Source of the DNA: Chloroflexota bacterium
Lineage (GTDB): Bacteria > Chloroflexota > Anaerolineae > Ardenticatenales > Ardenticatenaceae
Assembly: GCA_003520455.1 (NCBI GenBank)
Contig: DOUV01000015.1
Coordinates: 1 to 33,804 of the forward strand
Direction of reading: 5' to 3'
DNA: 33,804 nucleotides
Part shown: positions 1 through 8,649 of the stretch, piece by piece
How positions within the stretch are numbered: position 1 is the first letter of the stretch
How the letters are laid out: every line of letters starts with the position of its first letter
Translations under genes and position numbers: made by a program
The notes under the pieces: generated by a model
What the model was told of the DNA's origin: nothing
What the model saw: only the letters and a program-made list of their open reading frames with translations
The model's database searches: none

Positions 1-411
1 CCAAAATGGGCGAACCGTGAGCGTATTGCAATGCTGTATAGATTCTGATGCACTGATGCGGCATTCTCTCCTACGGGGGTATCCGCAGGATCCCGCACTG
101 GGGAGCCCCACCGGGGCCCCTATGGGATCCAAAAACGACAGCCCGGCCCTGGTGTGGGAAGAGCTGAGCTGTGCCCCGAGAGGAGGAACTGGCTCGGACG
201 ATCTACGCGGACCCGGGCGTCCTGGTACATGCGTGGCTGGCTGCTGGCCTGGCAGGCCGCCGGAAAGGGTTGCAGGTTGGAAGGTTGCAGGTTGGGCGAT
301 GCCCTGGCAGTGCCTGGCAATAGCCTGGAGGGGCTCACGGCCTCATCAGGCGTGCTGGTGTTTGCGGCACGATGCCCTGGCAGTGCCTGGCAATGCCCCG
401 TAGGGGCGCAC
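1..411. other. Repeat-bearing non-coding stretch
   Basis: I see no convincing gene here. The stretch carries short direct repeats (GGTTGCAGGTTGG twice in tandem around 268-295, and a 25-bp repeat described separately) and GC-rich inverted segments near 75-130. Open frames in it have no recognisable domain and look like chance. It leads into degraded mobile-element fragments, so the whole left end is probably insertion or decay debris. Confidence refers to the absence of an intact gene. Confidence 0.6.
297..394 (+). repeat. 25-bp direct repeat pair
   Basis: An identical 25-base word that begins CGATGCCCTGGCAGTG and ends CTGGCAAT occurs at 297-321 and at 370-394, 73 bases apart start to start. 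The second copy lies just before the truncated start of the antirepressor-like fragment. This is seen directly. The spacing and copy number are too low for a CRISPR array. It may be the scar of a duplication or part of a dispersed repeat family. Confidence 0.85.
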
Positions 412-690
412 GGCGGTGCGCTGTGGTCGGCGCAGTACCGGCGGACCCACCGCGACCCAATCCTGGCGGAGGCGGCTAAAGGGATTGCCATTACGCCCAC
501 CCCTTCGCCCTCAGGGGTGGGCGGCGGCCCGCAGGAGATGCTCTGCCTACCGATCGAGATGATGCACGGCTGGTTCTTTGGGGTGAACGCTGCCCGCGTC
601 AAGGCGGAATTGCGCGAGAAGATCCTCCGCTACCGGCGCAACTGCTTCCGCGTGCTGTGGGAGGCCTTCCAGCGTGAGGCCCTGGCGTAG
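412..690 (+). pseudogene. Phage antirepressor N-terminal domain remnant (P22_AR_N-like)
   Basis: The frame reads through WSAQYRRTHRDPILAEA, then QEMLCLPIEMMHGWFFGVNA, then ARVKAELREKILRYRRNCFRVLWEAF before a TAG at 688-690. These blocks match the P22_AR_N domain of phage antirepressors (usual form: AQYRRIxRDPVL, then a conserved EMLCLPLxxLxGWLFGIxxxRVKxELREKLxxYQxECxxVLWEAF). The start of the domain, normally a beta strand plus CEALGxxW, is missing and is replaced by repeat-derived sequence. No start codon or ribosome site suits it. I therefore call it a 5'-truncated remnant of about 93 codons. An intact gene would also carry a C-terminal DNA-binding or KilA-type region, which is absent. Confidence 0.7.
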
Positions 691-825
691 GAGTCGCCGG
701 CGGCACCCCTGGCGCAGGTCCGCGGGCTGGCGCTGGATGCCAGTGGCTTGGGACAGCGGTTTACGGTGTTGATGGTAAGCGTGGTCTACTGTGACGCTGG
801 CAGCCCCGTGGCGTGGGAGGTGTAA
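691..825 (+). pseudogene. Transposase fragment (DDE, IS4-like)
   Basis: Directly after the TAG at 688-690, and in the same frame, the translation continues as LAQVRGLALDASGLGQRF and TVLMVSVVYCDAGSPVAWEV up to a TAA at 823-825. This resembles the region around the first catalytic Asp of IS4-like DDE transposases (LALDAT-LG-RF-VL-ISVVYRGCAIPVAW). Only about 44 codons remain, so it cannot be active. The family assignment comes from memory of that motif. The precise IS family is not determined. Confidence 0.6.
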
Positions 826-862
826 TGCCTTCGCCGAGGAGAACTAGTTCTTTGAGCCTAAA

Positions 863-888
863 GGGCGGTCGAGAGACCGCTCTTTTTT
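863..888 (+). terminator. Rho-independent terminator
   Basis: A stem GGGCGGTC with loop GAGA and partner GACCGCTC (8 pairs with one G-T) is followed by six T residues at 883-888. It separates the mobile debris from the nitrilase gene and would block read-through into it. Confidence 0.85.
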
Positions 889-1003
889 CATGTCTACTTG
901 ATGGTGGGGAGGGATTATGTCCCTCTGGCCTTTCCTGTAAGCTGGAAGGTAGCAGGCAAGTGGAGGAAACTCGGTGTACCTACGATAGAAGGAGGTTCCA
1001 GCG

Positions 1004-2020
1004 ATGGGCGATCAGTTTCCAAAGGTCAAAGTTGCTGCAGCCCATGCGGCGTCCGTCTTTCTCGACCGTGAGGGGTCGATCGCCAAAGCGTGTGCCCTCA
1101 TCGCTGAGGCGGGACGAGAAGGGGCGCGCCTGGTGGTCTTTCCAGAGGCCTTCATCCCCGGCTATCCGTTTTGGATCTGGACCCACACGCCCACGACCGG
1201 CGCGCCGCTCTTCTACGATTTCTACACCAACTCGGTGGAGATTCCGAGTGCTGCAACGGACGCTCTGGGAGAAGCAGCCAAGAAGGCAGGTACCTATGTC
1301 GTGGTGGGGGTGAGTGAGCGGGTCGGAGGCACCCTCTACAACACGTTACTCTACATCGACGACAAGGGCCAGATCATGGGACGACACCGGAAACTCCAGC
1401 CTACCCACGCCGAGCGCACAGTTTGGGGCAAGGGCGACGGGAGTGACCTGGTGGTCTATGATACCCCCTTTGGTAAGCTGGGGGGCTTGATCTGCTGGGA
1501 GCACACGATGGACCTGGTCCGCTACGCCATGGCGTGCCTGGGCGAGCAGATCCACGTAGCCGCCTGGCCCGCCATCTCAGCTATCAGCCACAACCCGCAT
1601 TCGGGCATCTTCGATTCGGTGACCGAGGCGGCTGCGCGGCACCACGCGCTCGCCGCGCAGACGTTCGTTATCAACGTTCAGTCGTGCATCGATGCCGATA
1701 CGATCAAACGGCTGGGATTGGAGAGTCAACCGGAGATGGCCAGGTCCGGGGGCGGGTGGACCGCTATCATCGGTCCAGACGGCCAGATTCTTGCGGGTCC
1801 TCAGCGGGACGAGGAAGCGCTCCTGTTTGCTGAGCTCAACCTGGCTGACATTGTCTTCGTCAAATATGCCTGCGACTCTGTCGGCCACTACGCCCGGCCG
1901 GATGTCGTCCGCTTGCGGTTGGATCGTGCTCCGCAACTGTTAGTGGAAGGGTTTCAGGCCTTTGCCGGCGGTGTCGTCCCGGCGCCAGAGGCCGCCGAAG
2001 TCACTGCTGAGAGTGGGTGA
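1004..2020 (+). CDS. Nitrilase (carbon-nitrogen hydrolase family)
   Basis: The 338-residue protein should hydrolyse a nitrile to the carboxylic acid and ammonia in the cytoplasm. The family triad is complete: Glu48 in FPEAF, Lys130 in GRHRKLQPT and Cys164 in GGLICWEH. Glu137 in HAERTVW matches the second conserved Glu of true nitrilases rather than amidases. Length fits the aliphatic/aryl nitrilase group (about 310-370). The start at 1004 is supported by AAGGAGG at 989-995. Substrate cannot be read from sequence. The aromatic-degradation genes downstream make phenylacetonitrile or benzonitrile attractive but unproven. Two small genes follow closely and may be cotranscribed. No leader peptide is visible. 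Confidence 0.92.
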   Translation: MGDQFPKVKVAAAHAASVFLDREGSIAKACALIAEAGREGARLVVFPEAFIPGYPFWIWTHTPTTGAPLFYDFYTNSVEIPSAATDALGEAAKKAGTYVVVGVSERVGGTLYNTLLYIDDKGQIMGRHRKLQPTHAERTVWGKGDGSDLVVYDTPFGKLGGLICWEHTMDLVRYAMACLGEQIHVAAWPAISAISHNPHSGIFDSVTEAAARHHALAAQTFVINVQSCIDADTIKRLGLESQPEMARSGGGWTAIIGPDGQILAGPQRDEEALLFAELNLADIVFVKYACDSVGHYARPDVVRLRLDRAPQLLVEGFQAFAGGVVPAPEAAEVTAESG

Positions 2021-2049
2021 CAGGGCCAGTGCCAAGGTCCAGGAGGAAG

Positions 2050-2235
2050 ATGAAAATGGCTTGCCTGGCTGCGGTGGTTCCTGAGGGCTCAAACGGTGCT
2101 GCGAGGCGTCTGGTAGCCACCCTCGACCAGCTGTCTTCGGTGATCCGGCAGCAAGGGCTTCACCCCGAAGTCGAAGGGTTGGTAGCGGAGTTGAGGGCGG
2201 ATGCCGAAAAAGTGGCGATTGCTTCCCACGGTTGA
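2050..2235 (+). CDS. Small hypothetical protein after the nitrilase
   Basis: I do not recognise this protein of 61 residues. A start at 2050 or at the in-frame ATG 2056 is favoured by AGGAGG at 2041-2046 (the 2056 start has the better spacing). A longer start at 2017 would overlap the nitrilase stop as ATGA. The middle (LVATLDQLSSVIRQQG, then EGLVAELRADAEKVA) looks alpha-helical and amphipathic. It may be a small helical partner or regulator. The spacing to nitrilase and to the next gene suggests one transcript. Function unknown. Confidence 0.55.
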   Translation: MKMACLAAVVPEGSNGAARRLVATLDQLSSVIRQQGLHPEVEGLVAELRADAEKVAIASHG

Positions 2236-2264
2236 GCCGTCGGCCAAGAAGGGAGAGGCTTGTT

Positions 2265-2477
2265 ATGTGTATGTGCTCGTTTGGTGGGGCGGCGGTCCTC
2301 CAAACCTATGATCCCAGTCAGTCGCAGGTGAAGAAATTCAAGTTTACCCCGGGCGAAGGACTGACGATTACCTTCCAGGGAGCGGCTCCGTCGGAAGCCC
2401 GGCGGCCCGGTAACAAGTTCTGGCCGGAGGAGGATCAGGAGGCTCTTATTCAGACCGCGATGACCGGAGGAACATAA
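2265..2477 (+). CDS. Small hypothetical protein starting MCMCSFGG
   Basis: A protein of 70 residues that I do not recognise. The start at 2265 is chosen for GGGAGAGG at 2251-2258. An upstream in-frame start at 2232 is possible but less well placed. The N-terminus has a Cys-Met-Cys motif that could bind a metal or be redox-active. The rest (QTYDPSQSQVKKFKFTPGEG, then NKFWPEEDQEALIQTAM) is soluble with no membrane segment. It follows the previous small gene by 29 bases. Function unknown. Confidence 0.55.
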   Translation: MCMCSFGGAAVLQTYDPSQSQVKKFKFTPGEGLTITFQGAAPSEARRPGNKFWPEEDQEALIQTAMTGGT

Positions 2478-2550
2478 GGTTGAATTCGGAGAGATGAAAC
2501 GTTCGGACCCGCGAGTACATGACGAATGCCGGGGTCTACCGGAGCTCTCT

Positions 2551-2655
2551 CTCCATATGAGCCGGAATGGGGCCACGCTCGACGGATCTGGGAGTCACAG
2601 GATTCGGGCCTGCGGTGTGCTGGACCTCACCCGATATGGAGTCAGACCATTCCGG
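2551..2655. repeat. Two interleaved inverted repeats in the gap before the receiver-like gene
   Basis: CTCCATAT (2551-2558) pairs with ATATGGAG (2634-2641), and CCGGAATGG (2562-2570) pairs with CCATTCCGG (2647-2655). Both are perfect. Their order is A-B-A'-B', so in RNA they could form alternative hairpins or a pseudoknot but not one nested stem. The gap 2478-2671 has no other gene that I can support. Confidence 0.5.
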
Positions 2656-2671
2656 AGGATGAAGGTCTAGC

Positions 2672-3022
2672 ATGGCGAAACACCGCGTCTTGCTCCTATG
2701 CGCTCAGGCGCTGTTGGGGGAGAGTCTGGAGCACATCCTCAGCACGGTGGAGGATGTAGAATTGCTTGGCTCGCGAGTGCTGGACGCTCAACTCTTGGCC
2801 AGACTGTTCACGGAGGTGCCAGACATCGTACTTATCGCCGAGGAGGAGGGGGAATCTGAGAGCGTGGCTACCCTGATAGCTCAGATTTTGGAACAGTACC
2901 CTGACCTTCCGATAGCCCGTGTCGGATTGATGCAAAACATCATTCGCCTCTACACCTCGCGCACCCTGCCCGCACGCAGCGCCGACCTGATCGAGACGAT
3001 CCGGAGTCTGCCTGCTCGCTAG
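2672..3022 (+). CDS. Receiver-domain-like protein without phospho-acceptor
   Basis: This 116-residue protein has the layout of a response-regulator receiver: hydrophobic strand RVLLLC at 5-10, then a helix, VELLG at 29-33, and PDIVLIAEE at 50-58. In ordinary receivers that last strand is PDVVLLD with the phosphorylated Asp. Here the position is Ala56. The C-terminal part (PIARVGLMQNIIRLYTSRTL, then PARSADLIETIRSLP) keeps the usual strand and helix. It has no DNA-binding domain. It sits just upstream of the cytochrome and nitrate reductase genes and may sense or relay something for them, but that is inference. Confidence 0.65.
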   Translation: MAKHRVLLLCAQALLGESLEHILSTVEDVELLGSRVLDAQLLARLFTEVPDIVLIAEEEGESESVATLIAQILEQYPDLPIARVGLMQNIIRLYTSRTLPARSADLIETIRSLPAR

Positions 3023-3133
3023 CCTGACGGGTGCAACGAAGAAGAGCGCTCACATCAACTATATGGGAGGTGCCAGGAGGAGGACACTCTCGCTGACTAT
3101 GTCGCTCGCTTTTCAGAGGAACAAATCTGTGTA

Positions 3134-3201
3134 GGTCGAGCATTGCAGGGAACCGGGTCGAATATTGCCACCGCGCTTCCTCCCGCTGGGTCGAGAATAG
3201 G
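3134..3201. promoter_or_regulatory. Three phased GGTCGA repeats upstream of the cytochrome/nar genes
   Basis: GGTCGAGCATTGC (3134-3146), GGTCGAATATTGC (3156-3168) and GGTCGAGAATAGG (3189-3201) are spaced 22 and 33 bases apart, about two and three helical turns. This could be a set of binding sites on one DNA face for a regulator of the nar operon. No clear promoter boxes were recognised in the 3023-3321 gap, which otherwise holds no gene. Confidence 0.3.
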
Positions 3202-3321
3202 GCGGTGTGCGCTGATGGGGGGTTGGATTCTTCGTCCCATGCCAGCCCGTCACGACGCACCGGAATCGAACGGGCCGGATGGGGAGCCAGACAGAACGAT
3301 GATGAGGTGGGGGTAGAGCCC

Positions 3322-4212
3322 ATGCAAGTCGCGCGAATTTCTAGACGGCGTTTGAGTGTCACCAAAGGGGGTCTGTTCCTCGGGCTGCTGGTTGGGTTGC
3401 TGACGGTCGGGACAGTCTATCTGGCCGAGGCGGCTCCGCCGGCCCAGTCGGCTGCGGAAGGTCAGACCCTCTTTCAACAAAAGTGCACCGCCTGCCACAC
3501 CATCGGTGCTGGCCGGCTGGTGGGTCCCGATCTCAAGGAGGTCACGACCCGGCGGGATCGCGACTGGTTGGTCCGTTGGATCTCGGGACCAGACAGGATG
3601 CTGGCGCAGAAAGATCCCATCGCTACCCAACTTCTTCAGGAGAACAACGGGGTGCCGATGCCCAACCTGGCGCTCACGCAAGCCCAGGTTGCCTCGCTGA
3701 TCGCCTACCTGGAGACCCAAGCTCAGCCTGGCGCCTCAGCGCAACCCGCCGGCGCGCAGCCAGCGGCCCAGCCTGCGGCGAATCTGCTGTCCGGCGACGC
3801 ACTCAGGGGGAAGGCTCTTTTCACGGGCGTGACGCGTTTTCAGAACGGGGGCCCGCCCTGCATGGCGTGTCACAGCGTAGCCGGTATCGGTGCGTTGGGC
3901 GGTGGCGCGCTCGGGCCGGACTTGACCCCGGCGTTCAACAAGTATGGCGAAGCGGGCTTGGCCAATTTTCTGGCGACCGTGCCGCTCCCGACGATGAATG
4001 CGGTCTGGTCCCGGCAGCCGTTGGCACCGCAGGAGCAGGCGGACCTGCGCGTCTTCCTGCAGCAGGCCGTGGCGCAGCGGTCTACCCAGGCGGTCGGCCA
4101 ACTGGCCCTGCTGGCGGTCGCCGGGGCGGTCGTGTTGCTGGCGCTGGCGCAACTCTACTGGCGGCGGCGTCTGACGGCGATCCGGCGGCCTATGGTGAAA
4201 CGGACGATCTGA
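3322..4212 (+). CDS. Membrane-anchored di-heme cytochrome c (NarC-like)
   Basis: A 296-residue exported cytochrome. The start at 3322 gives a basic N-terminus with RRR followed by a hydrophobic signal or anchor at about 16-36. Two heme c sites are present: CTACH at 55-59 and CMACH at 180-184. They lie in two cytochrome c domains joined by an Ala/Pro/Gln-rich linker (about 134-155). A C-terminal membrane segment at about 266-288 (LALLAVAGAVVLLALAQLYW) ends in basic residues. It precedes narG. In Thermus the nar operon likewise begins with a di-heme cytochrome, NarC, which links the enzyme to the quinol pool and aids membrane attachment. A similar role is inferred here. Confidence 0.85.
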   Translation: MQVARISRRRLSVTKGGLFLGLLVGLLTVGTVYLAEAAPPAQSAAEGQTLFQQKCTACHTIGAGRLVGPDLKEVTTRRDRDWLVRWISGPDRMLAQKDPIATQLLQENNGVPMPNLALTQAQVASLIAYLETQAQPGASAQPAGAQPAAQPAANLLSGDALRGKALFTGVTRFQNGGPPCMACHSVAGIGALGGGALGPDLTPAFNKYGEAGLANFLATVPLPTMNAVWSRQPLAPQEQADLRVFLQQAVAQRSTQAVGQLALLAVAGAVVLLALAQLYWRRRLTAIRRPMVKRTI

Positions 4213-4362
4213 AACACGCCGATCGCTCTGCGCCGGCGTGCAGGCAGGTCGTCCTGGGACACACCATCGGACCCCTCGCTGGTTGGCACGGGACGCAGAT
4301 GGACAACTGAGTCGTCTGGAATGAGATTCTGGACATTCATATCTCTTACGGAGGCGAACAAG

Positions 4363-7300
4363 ATGGGCTGGATTCAAGATCTAGTGGAGCCGAAAGCGCG
4401 CCAGTGGGAAGAGTTCTACCGCAACCGCTGGCAGCACGATAACGTTGTCCGCAGCACGCACGGGGTGAACTGCACCGGCGGCTGTTCGTGGGCAGTGTAC
4501 GTCAAGGATGGTATCATCACCTGGGAGATGCAGCAGACCGACTACCCCCTGTTGCAGCCTGGCCTGCCCCCCTACGAGCCGCGCGGCTGCCAGCGCGGCA
4601 TCTCCGCCTCGTGGTACGTCTATAGCCCCATCCGGGTCAAGTACCCCTATATGCGCGGCGCGCTGATGGATCTTTGGCGGGAGGCCAAGGCGAAGCACGC
4701 CGACCCCATCTTAGCCTGGGGTTCCATCGTGGAGGACGAGCAGAAGCGCACCCGCTTCCAACGCGCCCGCGGCAAGGGTGGCTTCCGCCGTGCCACCTGG
4801 GACGAGGTGCTGGAGATCGTCGCCGCTGCGTGCCTCTACACGGCAAAGAAGTGGGGGCCGGACCGCGTGTTCGGTTTCTCCCCGATCCCCGCGATGTCGT
4901 ACCTGTCGTACGCGGGCGGCTCGCGCTTCTTGCAACTCTTCGGCGGCGTCAACATGAGTTTCTACGACTGGTACGCCGACCTGCCGAATGCCTTCCCCGA
5001 GATCTGGGGCGACCAGACTGATGTCTGCGAGAGCGCCGACTGGTACAACTCCAAGTACATCATCTCGATGGGCTCGAACCTCAACATGACGCGCACGCCC
5101 GATGTGCACTTCATCTCGGAGGCGCGGTACGAGGGCGCGAAGTTTGTCGTCATCGCCCCAGACCTCAGCCAGGTCGCCAAGTACTCCGACTGGTGGATCC
5201 CCATCCAGGCCGGGCAGGACACGGCGCTGTGGATGGCGGTCAACCACGTCATCCTCAAAGAGTTCCACGCCGATCGCCAGGTGCCCTACTTCGTGGACTA
5301 CCTCAAGCGGTACACCGATGGCCCCTTCCTCGTGATGCTGGAGAAGGATGGGGACCACTATCGTCCCGGCCGGCTATTGCGGGCCAACCGTCTGGCCCGC
5401 TACCGCGATGTCGAGAACGGCGACTGGAAGTTGCTGGTCTACGATCAGCAGAGCGACCAGCCGCGCATGCCCAAGGGGACGGTCGGTTTCCGCTGGAGTG
5501 ATGAGAAGGGGAAGTGGAATCTGAAGATGGAAGACGGGTTGGACGACAGCCCGATCGACGCCGTGCTGACCTTCCTCGGACAGCAGGATCAGGTCGCGCA
5601 GGTGGCCTTCTTCGAGTTTGCCCAGGGCCAGACTTCCCTGCGTGGCGTTCCGGTGAAGTACATCGACACGAGTGAGGGCCGGGTGCCCGTGACGACCGCT
5701 TTTGATCTGCTTATCGCCCAGTTCGGCGTCGGACGCGGCCTGCCCGGCGACTACATCACAAGCTATGATGAGGATGCGCCCTACACCCCAGCCTGGCAGG
5801 AGCAGTACACCGGCATCGGCCGCGACACTGTGATCCGCCTGGCGCGCGAGTTCGCCGGCAACGCCGAGGCCACCCAGGGCCGCTCGATGATCATCGTGGG
5901 CGCCAGCATCAATCACTGGTACAACAATAACCTGTCATATCGCGCGCCGATCACCGCCTTAATTCTATGTGGCTGCTGCGGACGGAACGGTGGGGGTATG
6001 AATCACTACGTCGGCCAGGAGAAACTCACCCTGGTGGCCCCCTGGAATAGCCTGGCCTTCGCGCTGGATTGGGTCAAGCCGCCCCGCCGCCAACAGTCGC
6101 CGACCTGGCACTACGTCAACAGTGACCAGTGGCGCTACGAGGGTGACTTCTCCGACTACTCGCCGATTCCGCCGGAAACACGCTGGGCGAAAGGTCATGC
6201 CATGGATCTGGAAACCATGGCCGTGCGCATGGGGTGGATGCCCTTCTATCCGCAGTTCGACCGCAACTCGTTGGATATGGTGCACGAGGCGGAGGCCGCC
6301 GGTGCGAAGACGGACGAGGAGATCATCCGCCGGGTGGTCGGGCAGTTGAGAGAGGGAAAGACTCGCTTTGCCGTCGAAGATCCTGACGCACCGGAGAACT
6401 GGCCCCGCGTCTGGATCATCTGGCGCGGGAACGCCATCCAGTCCAGCGCCAAGGGGCACGAGTTCTTCTTGCGCCACTACCTGGGCACCCACGACAACGC
6501 GGTCGCCGACGAACACGCCAAAGGCAAAGTGAAAACCGTCACCTTCCGCGAGCCGGCGCCTCGTGGCAAGATGGACCTGGTCGTGGACCTCAATTTCCGC
6601 ATGGACTCGTCGGCGTTGTACTCCGACATCGTGCTGCCGGCAGCTTTCTGGTACGAGAAGAACGACCTCAATAGTACCGACTTGCACTCCTTCGTCCACC
6701 CGCTGTCGGCTGCCGTGCCACCAGTCTGGGAGGCCAAAACCGACTGGGAGATCTTCAAGGCCTTCGCCAAGAAGGTGAGCGAACTGGCGCCGTCCGCCTT
6801 CCCCTTCCCGGCCAAGGATCTGGTAGCCTTCCCTCTCATGCACGATACGCCCGACGAACTCGCCCAGACGGAACCGCGTGACTGGAAAGCGGGCGAATGC
6901 GAGCCGATTCCGGGGAAGACGATGCCCCACCTGGCAATGGTCGAGCGCGACTACGTCAATCTGTACAACCGGTTCATCTCTCTTGGCCCGCTGCTCCGAA
7001 AAGACGGTATTAACGGCAACGGCGTCCAGATTCCCATCGAGCCGTTTTACGACCAGCTGCTGCAAAACCCCGTCGGTGGTTCACCCGATCCGCGCCATAT
7101 GCGCTGTGTGGAGTGGGACGGCCACAAGTATCCATGTCTGGAAGATGCGCTCGATGCGGCCAACACGTTGCTTCACCTGGCCCCGGAGACGAATGGCGAG
7201 GTGGCCTATACCGCCTTCAAACACGAGGAGGAGCGTGTGGGCCTGCCCCTCGCCGATCTGGCCGAGAAGGCACGCAGCGTCCGTATGACCTTCCTCGACC

Positions 7301-8007
7301 TCACCCGCCAGGTGCGGCGCACGCTCATCAGCCCCTGCTGGACGGGTATAGTGAACGATGGCCGGCCCTACGCGGCGTGGTGCATGAATATCGAACGGCT
7401 CGTGCCCTGGCGGACACTGACCGGTCGCCAGCACTTCTACCTGGACCATCCCTACTATATCGACTTCGGCGAGCATCTGCCGACCTTCAAGCCCAAACTC
7501 GATCCCCGGAAGACGGGCGATATCGTTACCAGTCCGGTGGATGATCAGTGCCTGGTGCTCAACTACATCACCCCGCATGGCAAGTGGAACATTCACTCTA
7601 CTTACAAGGATAACCACCGCATGCTGACTCTGTCCCGGGGGATGGATCCGATCTGGATCAACGACAAGGACGCCGAGCGGATTGGGCTGCAGGATAACGA
7701 CTGGGTGGAGGTCTATAACGACAATGGGGTGGTCGTGACCCGTGTGGCCGTGAGTGCCCGGGTCCAGCCGGGGACGTGTCTGTACTACCATGCCGTCGAG
7801 CGGACGATCTACATTCCTAAGTCCCAGATTCGAGGGAAGCGGCGGGCCGGTGGACACAACAGCCTGACCCGCACTCGGATCAACCCGGTGGAACTGGCCG
7901 GCGGCTACGCTCAATTTACCTACGGCTTCAATTACTGGGGCCCAATTGGCATCATGACGCGCGACACTTACGCGGTGGTGCGTAAACTGGAAAAGTTGGA
8001 GTGGTGA
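4363..8007 (+). CDS. narG: Respiratory nitrate reductase alpha subunit
   Basis: The 1214-residue catalytic Mo-bisMGD subunit reduces nitrate to nitrite. The start at 4363 is set by CGGAGG at 4349-4354. The N-terminal cluster motif [13 protein letters not shown] gives His33, Cys37 and Cys41, with Cys76 as fourth ligand. The Mo ligand Asp220 lies in [17 protein letters not shown]. These match E. coli NarG at a constant offset of 16. No twin-arginine signal is seen, so the enzyme should face the cytoplasm. Typical NarG tails such as [18 protein letters not shown] are present. A NarG-like nitrite oxidoreductase cannot be excluded from this subunit alone, but the NarJ and NarI neighbours favour nitrate reduction. 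Confidence 0.97.
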   Translation: MGWIQDLVEPKARQWEEFYRNRWQHDNVVRSTHGVNCTGGCSWAVYVKDGIITWEMQQTDYPLLQPGLPPYEPRGCQRGISASWYVYSPIRVKYPYMRGALMDLWREAKAKHADPILAWGSIVEDEQKRTRFQRARGKGGFRRATWDEVLEIVAAACLYTAKKWGPDRVFGFSPIPAMSYLSYAGGSRFLQLFGGVNMSFYDWYADLPNAFPEIWGDQTDVCESADWYNSKYIISMGSNLNMTRTPDVHFISEARYEGAKFVVIAPDLSQVAKYSDWWIPIQAGQDTALWMAVNHVILKEFHADRQVPYFVDYLKRYTDGPFLVMLEKDGDHYRPGRLLRANRLARYRDVENGDWKLLVYDQQSDQPRMPKGTVGFRWSDEKGKWNLKMEDGLDDSPIDAVLTFLGQQDQVAQVAFFEFAQGQTSLRGVPVKYIDTSEGRVPVTTAFDLLIAQFGVGRGLPGDYITSYDEDAPYTPAWQEQYTGIGRDTVIRLAREFAGNAEATQGRSMIIVGASINHWYNNNLSYRAPITALILCGCCGRNGGGMNHYVGQEKLTLVAPWNSLAFALDWVKPPRRQQSPTWHYVNSDQWRYEGDFSDYSPIPPETRWAKGHAMDLETMAVRMGWMPFYPQFDRNSLDMVHEAEAAGAKTDEEIIRRVVGQLREGKTRFAVEDPDAPENWPRVWIIWRGNAIQSSAKGHEFFLRHYLGTHDNAVADEHAKGKVKTVTFREPAPRGKMDLVVDLNFRMDSSALYSDIVLPAAFWYEKNDLNSTDLHSFVHPLSAAVPPVWEAKTDWEIFKAFAKKVSELAPSAFPFPAKDLVAFPLMHDTPDELAQTEPRDWKAGECEPIPGKTMPHLAMVERDYVNLYNRFISLGPLLRKDGINGNGVQIPIEPFYDQLLQNPVGGSPDPRHMRCVEWDGHKYPCLEDALDAANTLLHLAPETNGEVAYTAFKHEEERVGLPLADLAEKARSVRMTFLDLTRQVRRTLISPCWTGIVNDGRPYAAWCMNIERLVPWRTLTGRQHFYLDHPYYIDFGEHLPTFKPKLDPRKTGDIVTSPVDDQCLVLNYITPHGKWNIHSTYKDNHRMLTLSRGMDPIWINDKDAERIGLQDNDWVEVYNDNGVVVTRVAVSARVQPGTCLYYHAVERTIYIPKSQIRGKRRAGGHNSLTRTRINPVELAGGYAQFTYGFNYWGPIGIMTRDTYAVVRKLEKLEW

Positions 8008-8099
8008 GCCCGGGACCATGTTGACCGGCGAGTTCCCCGAGTAGGCTGGTAGCGGCGTAGATCGACCGGTTCCCACCCAGGGCGATGGAGGGCGGACCA

Positions 8100-8618
8100 T
8101 TGGCGACGTCGCCTGTCATCCGGAAACGTCTGGAGATGCAGGGCTTTGTGGATCTTGACGACGCCGTGCTGGCGGAGGTGGGCCCCTGGCTGCGGTTTTC
8201 GCCGGCACTCTGCACGGTATTGGTCGGGGTCGGTACTGCATTCGCCTCGGCGGCGGTGCTCTGGGCGTTTGTGCCCATCGCCGTTCTCGGGGCGGTCTTC
8301 CCGACGCATCCGTTCGATCTTGTTTACAACTACGGGCTCCGCCGCCTGATTGGCACACGCCCCCTTCCGCTGAACGGTCCACCGAGGCGGTTCGCCTCGG
8401 TGGTTGCGGCCGTCTGGCTCGTCGCGACGGCCTGGGCGTTTGGCGCCGGGCTGATGTGGGTCGGCTACCTCCTGGGGGGCGTCCTCGCGGGCGTGACCGC
8501 CATTGACAGCGTATCGCACTTCTGCATTCCATCGCTAATCTACGGTGCTCTGTTCAGTGATCCCAGTGGGGAAACAGACAACTTTGCCCGCAGAGTGTCA
8601 CTTCGGCATCGTGATTAG
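8100..8618 (+). CDS. DUF4395-like integral membrane protein between narG and narH
   Basis: A protein of 172 residues with about four hydrophobic segments (CTVLVGVGTAFASAAVLWAF, then VPIAVLGAVF, then FASVVAAVWLVATAWAFGAG, then GYLLGGVLAGVTAI). The motifs FPTHPFDLVYNYGLRRL and HFCIPSLIYGALF resemble DUF4395 proteins. I choose TTG at 8100 because GGAGGG at 8087-8092 stands 7 bases before it. The upstream ATG at 8085 overlaps that site and would add five residues. The gene splits the usual narG-narH pair, so it is probably made with the complex. Candidate roles are assembly or membrane anchoring. No enzymatic motif is visible. Confidence 0.75.
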   Translation: MATSPVIRKRLEMQGFVDLDDAVLAEVGPWLRFSPALCTVLVGVGTAFASAAVLWAFVPIAVLGAVFPTHPFDLVYNYGLRRLIGTRPLPLNGPPRRFASVVAAVWLVATAWAFGAGLMWVGYLLGGVLAGVTAIDSVSHFCIPSLIYGALFSDPSGETDNFARRVSLRHRD

Positions 8619-8649
8619 GCGACTCCAAGATTGAGAAGGGAGAGAAGTT

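Noticed and set aside
5965..7065. Minus-strand open frame of 366 codons
   Set aside because: Antisense to narG, whose motifs are continuous across it.
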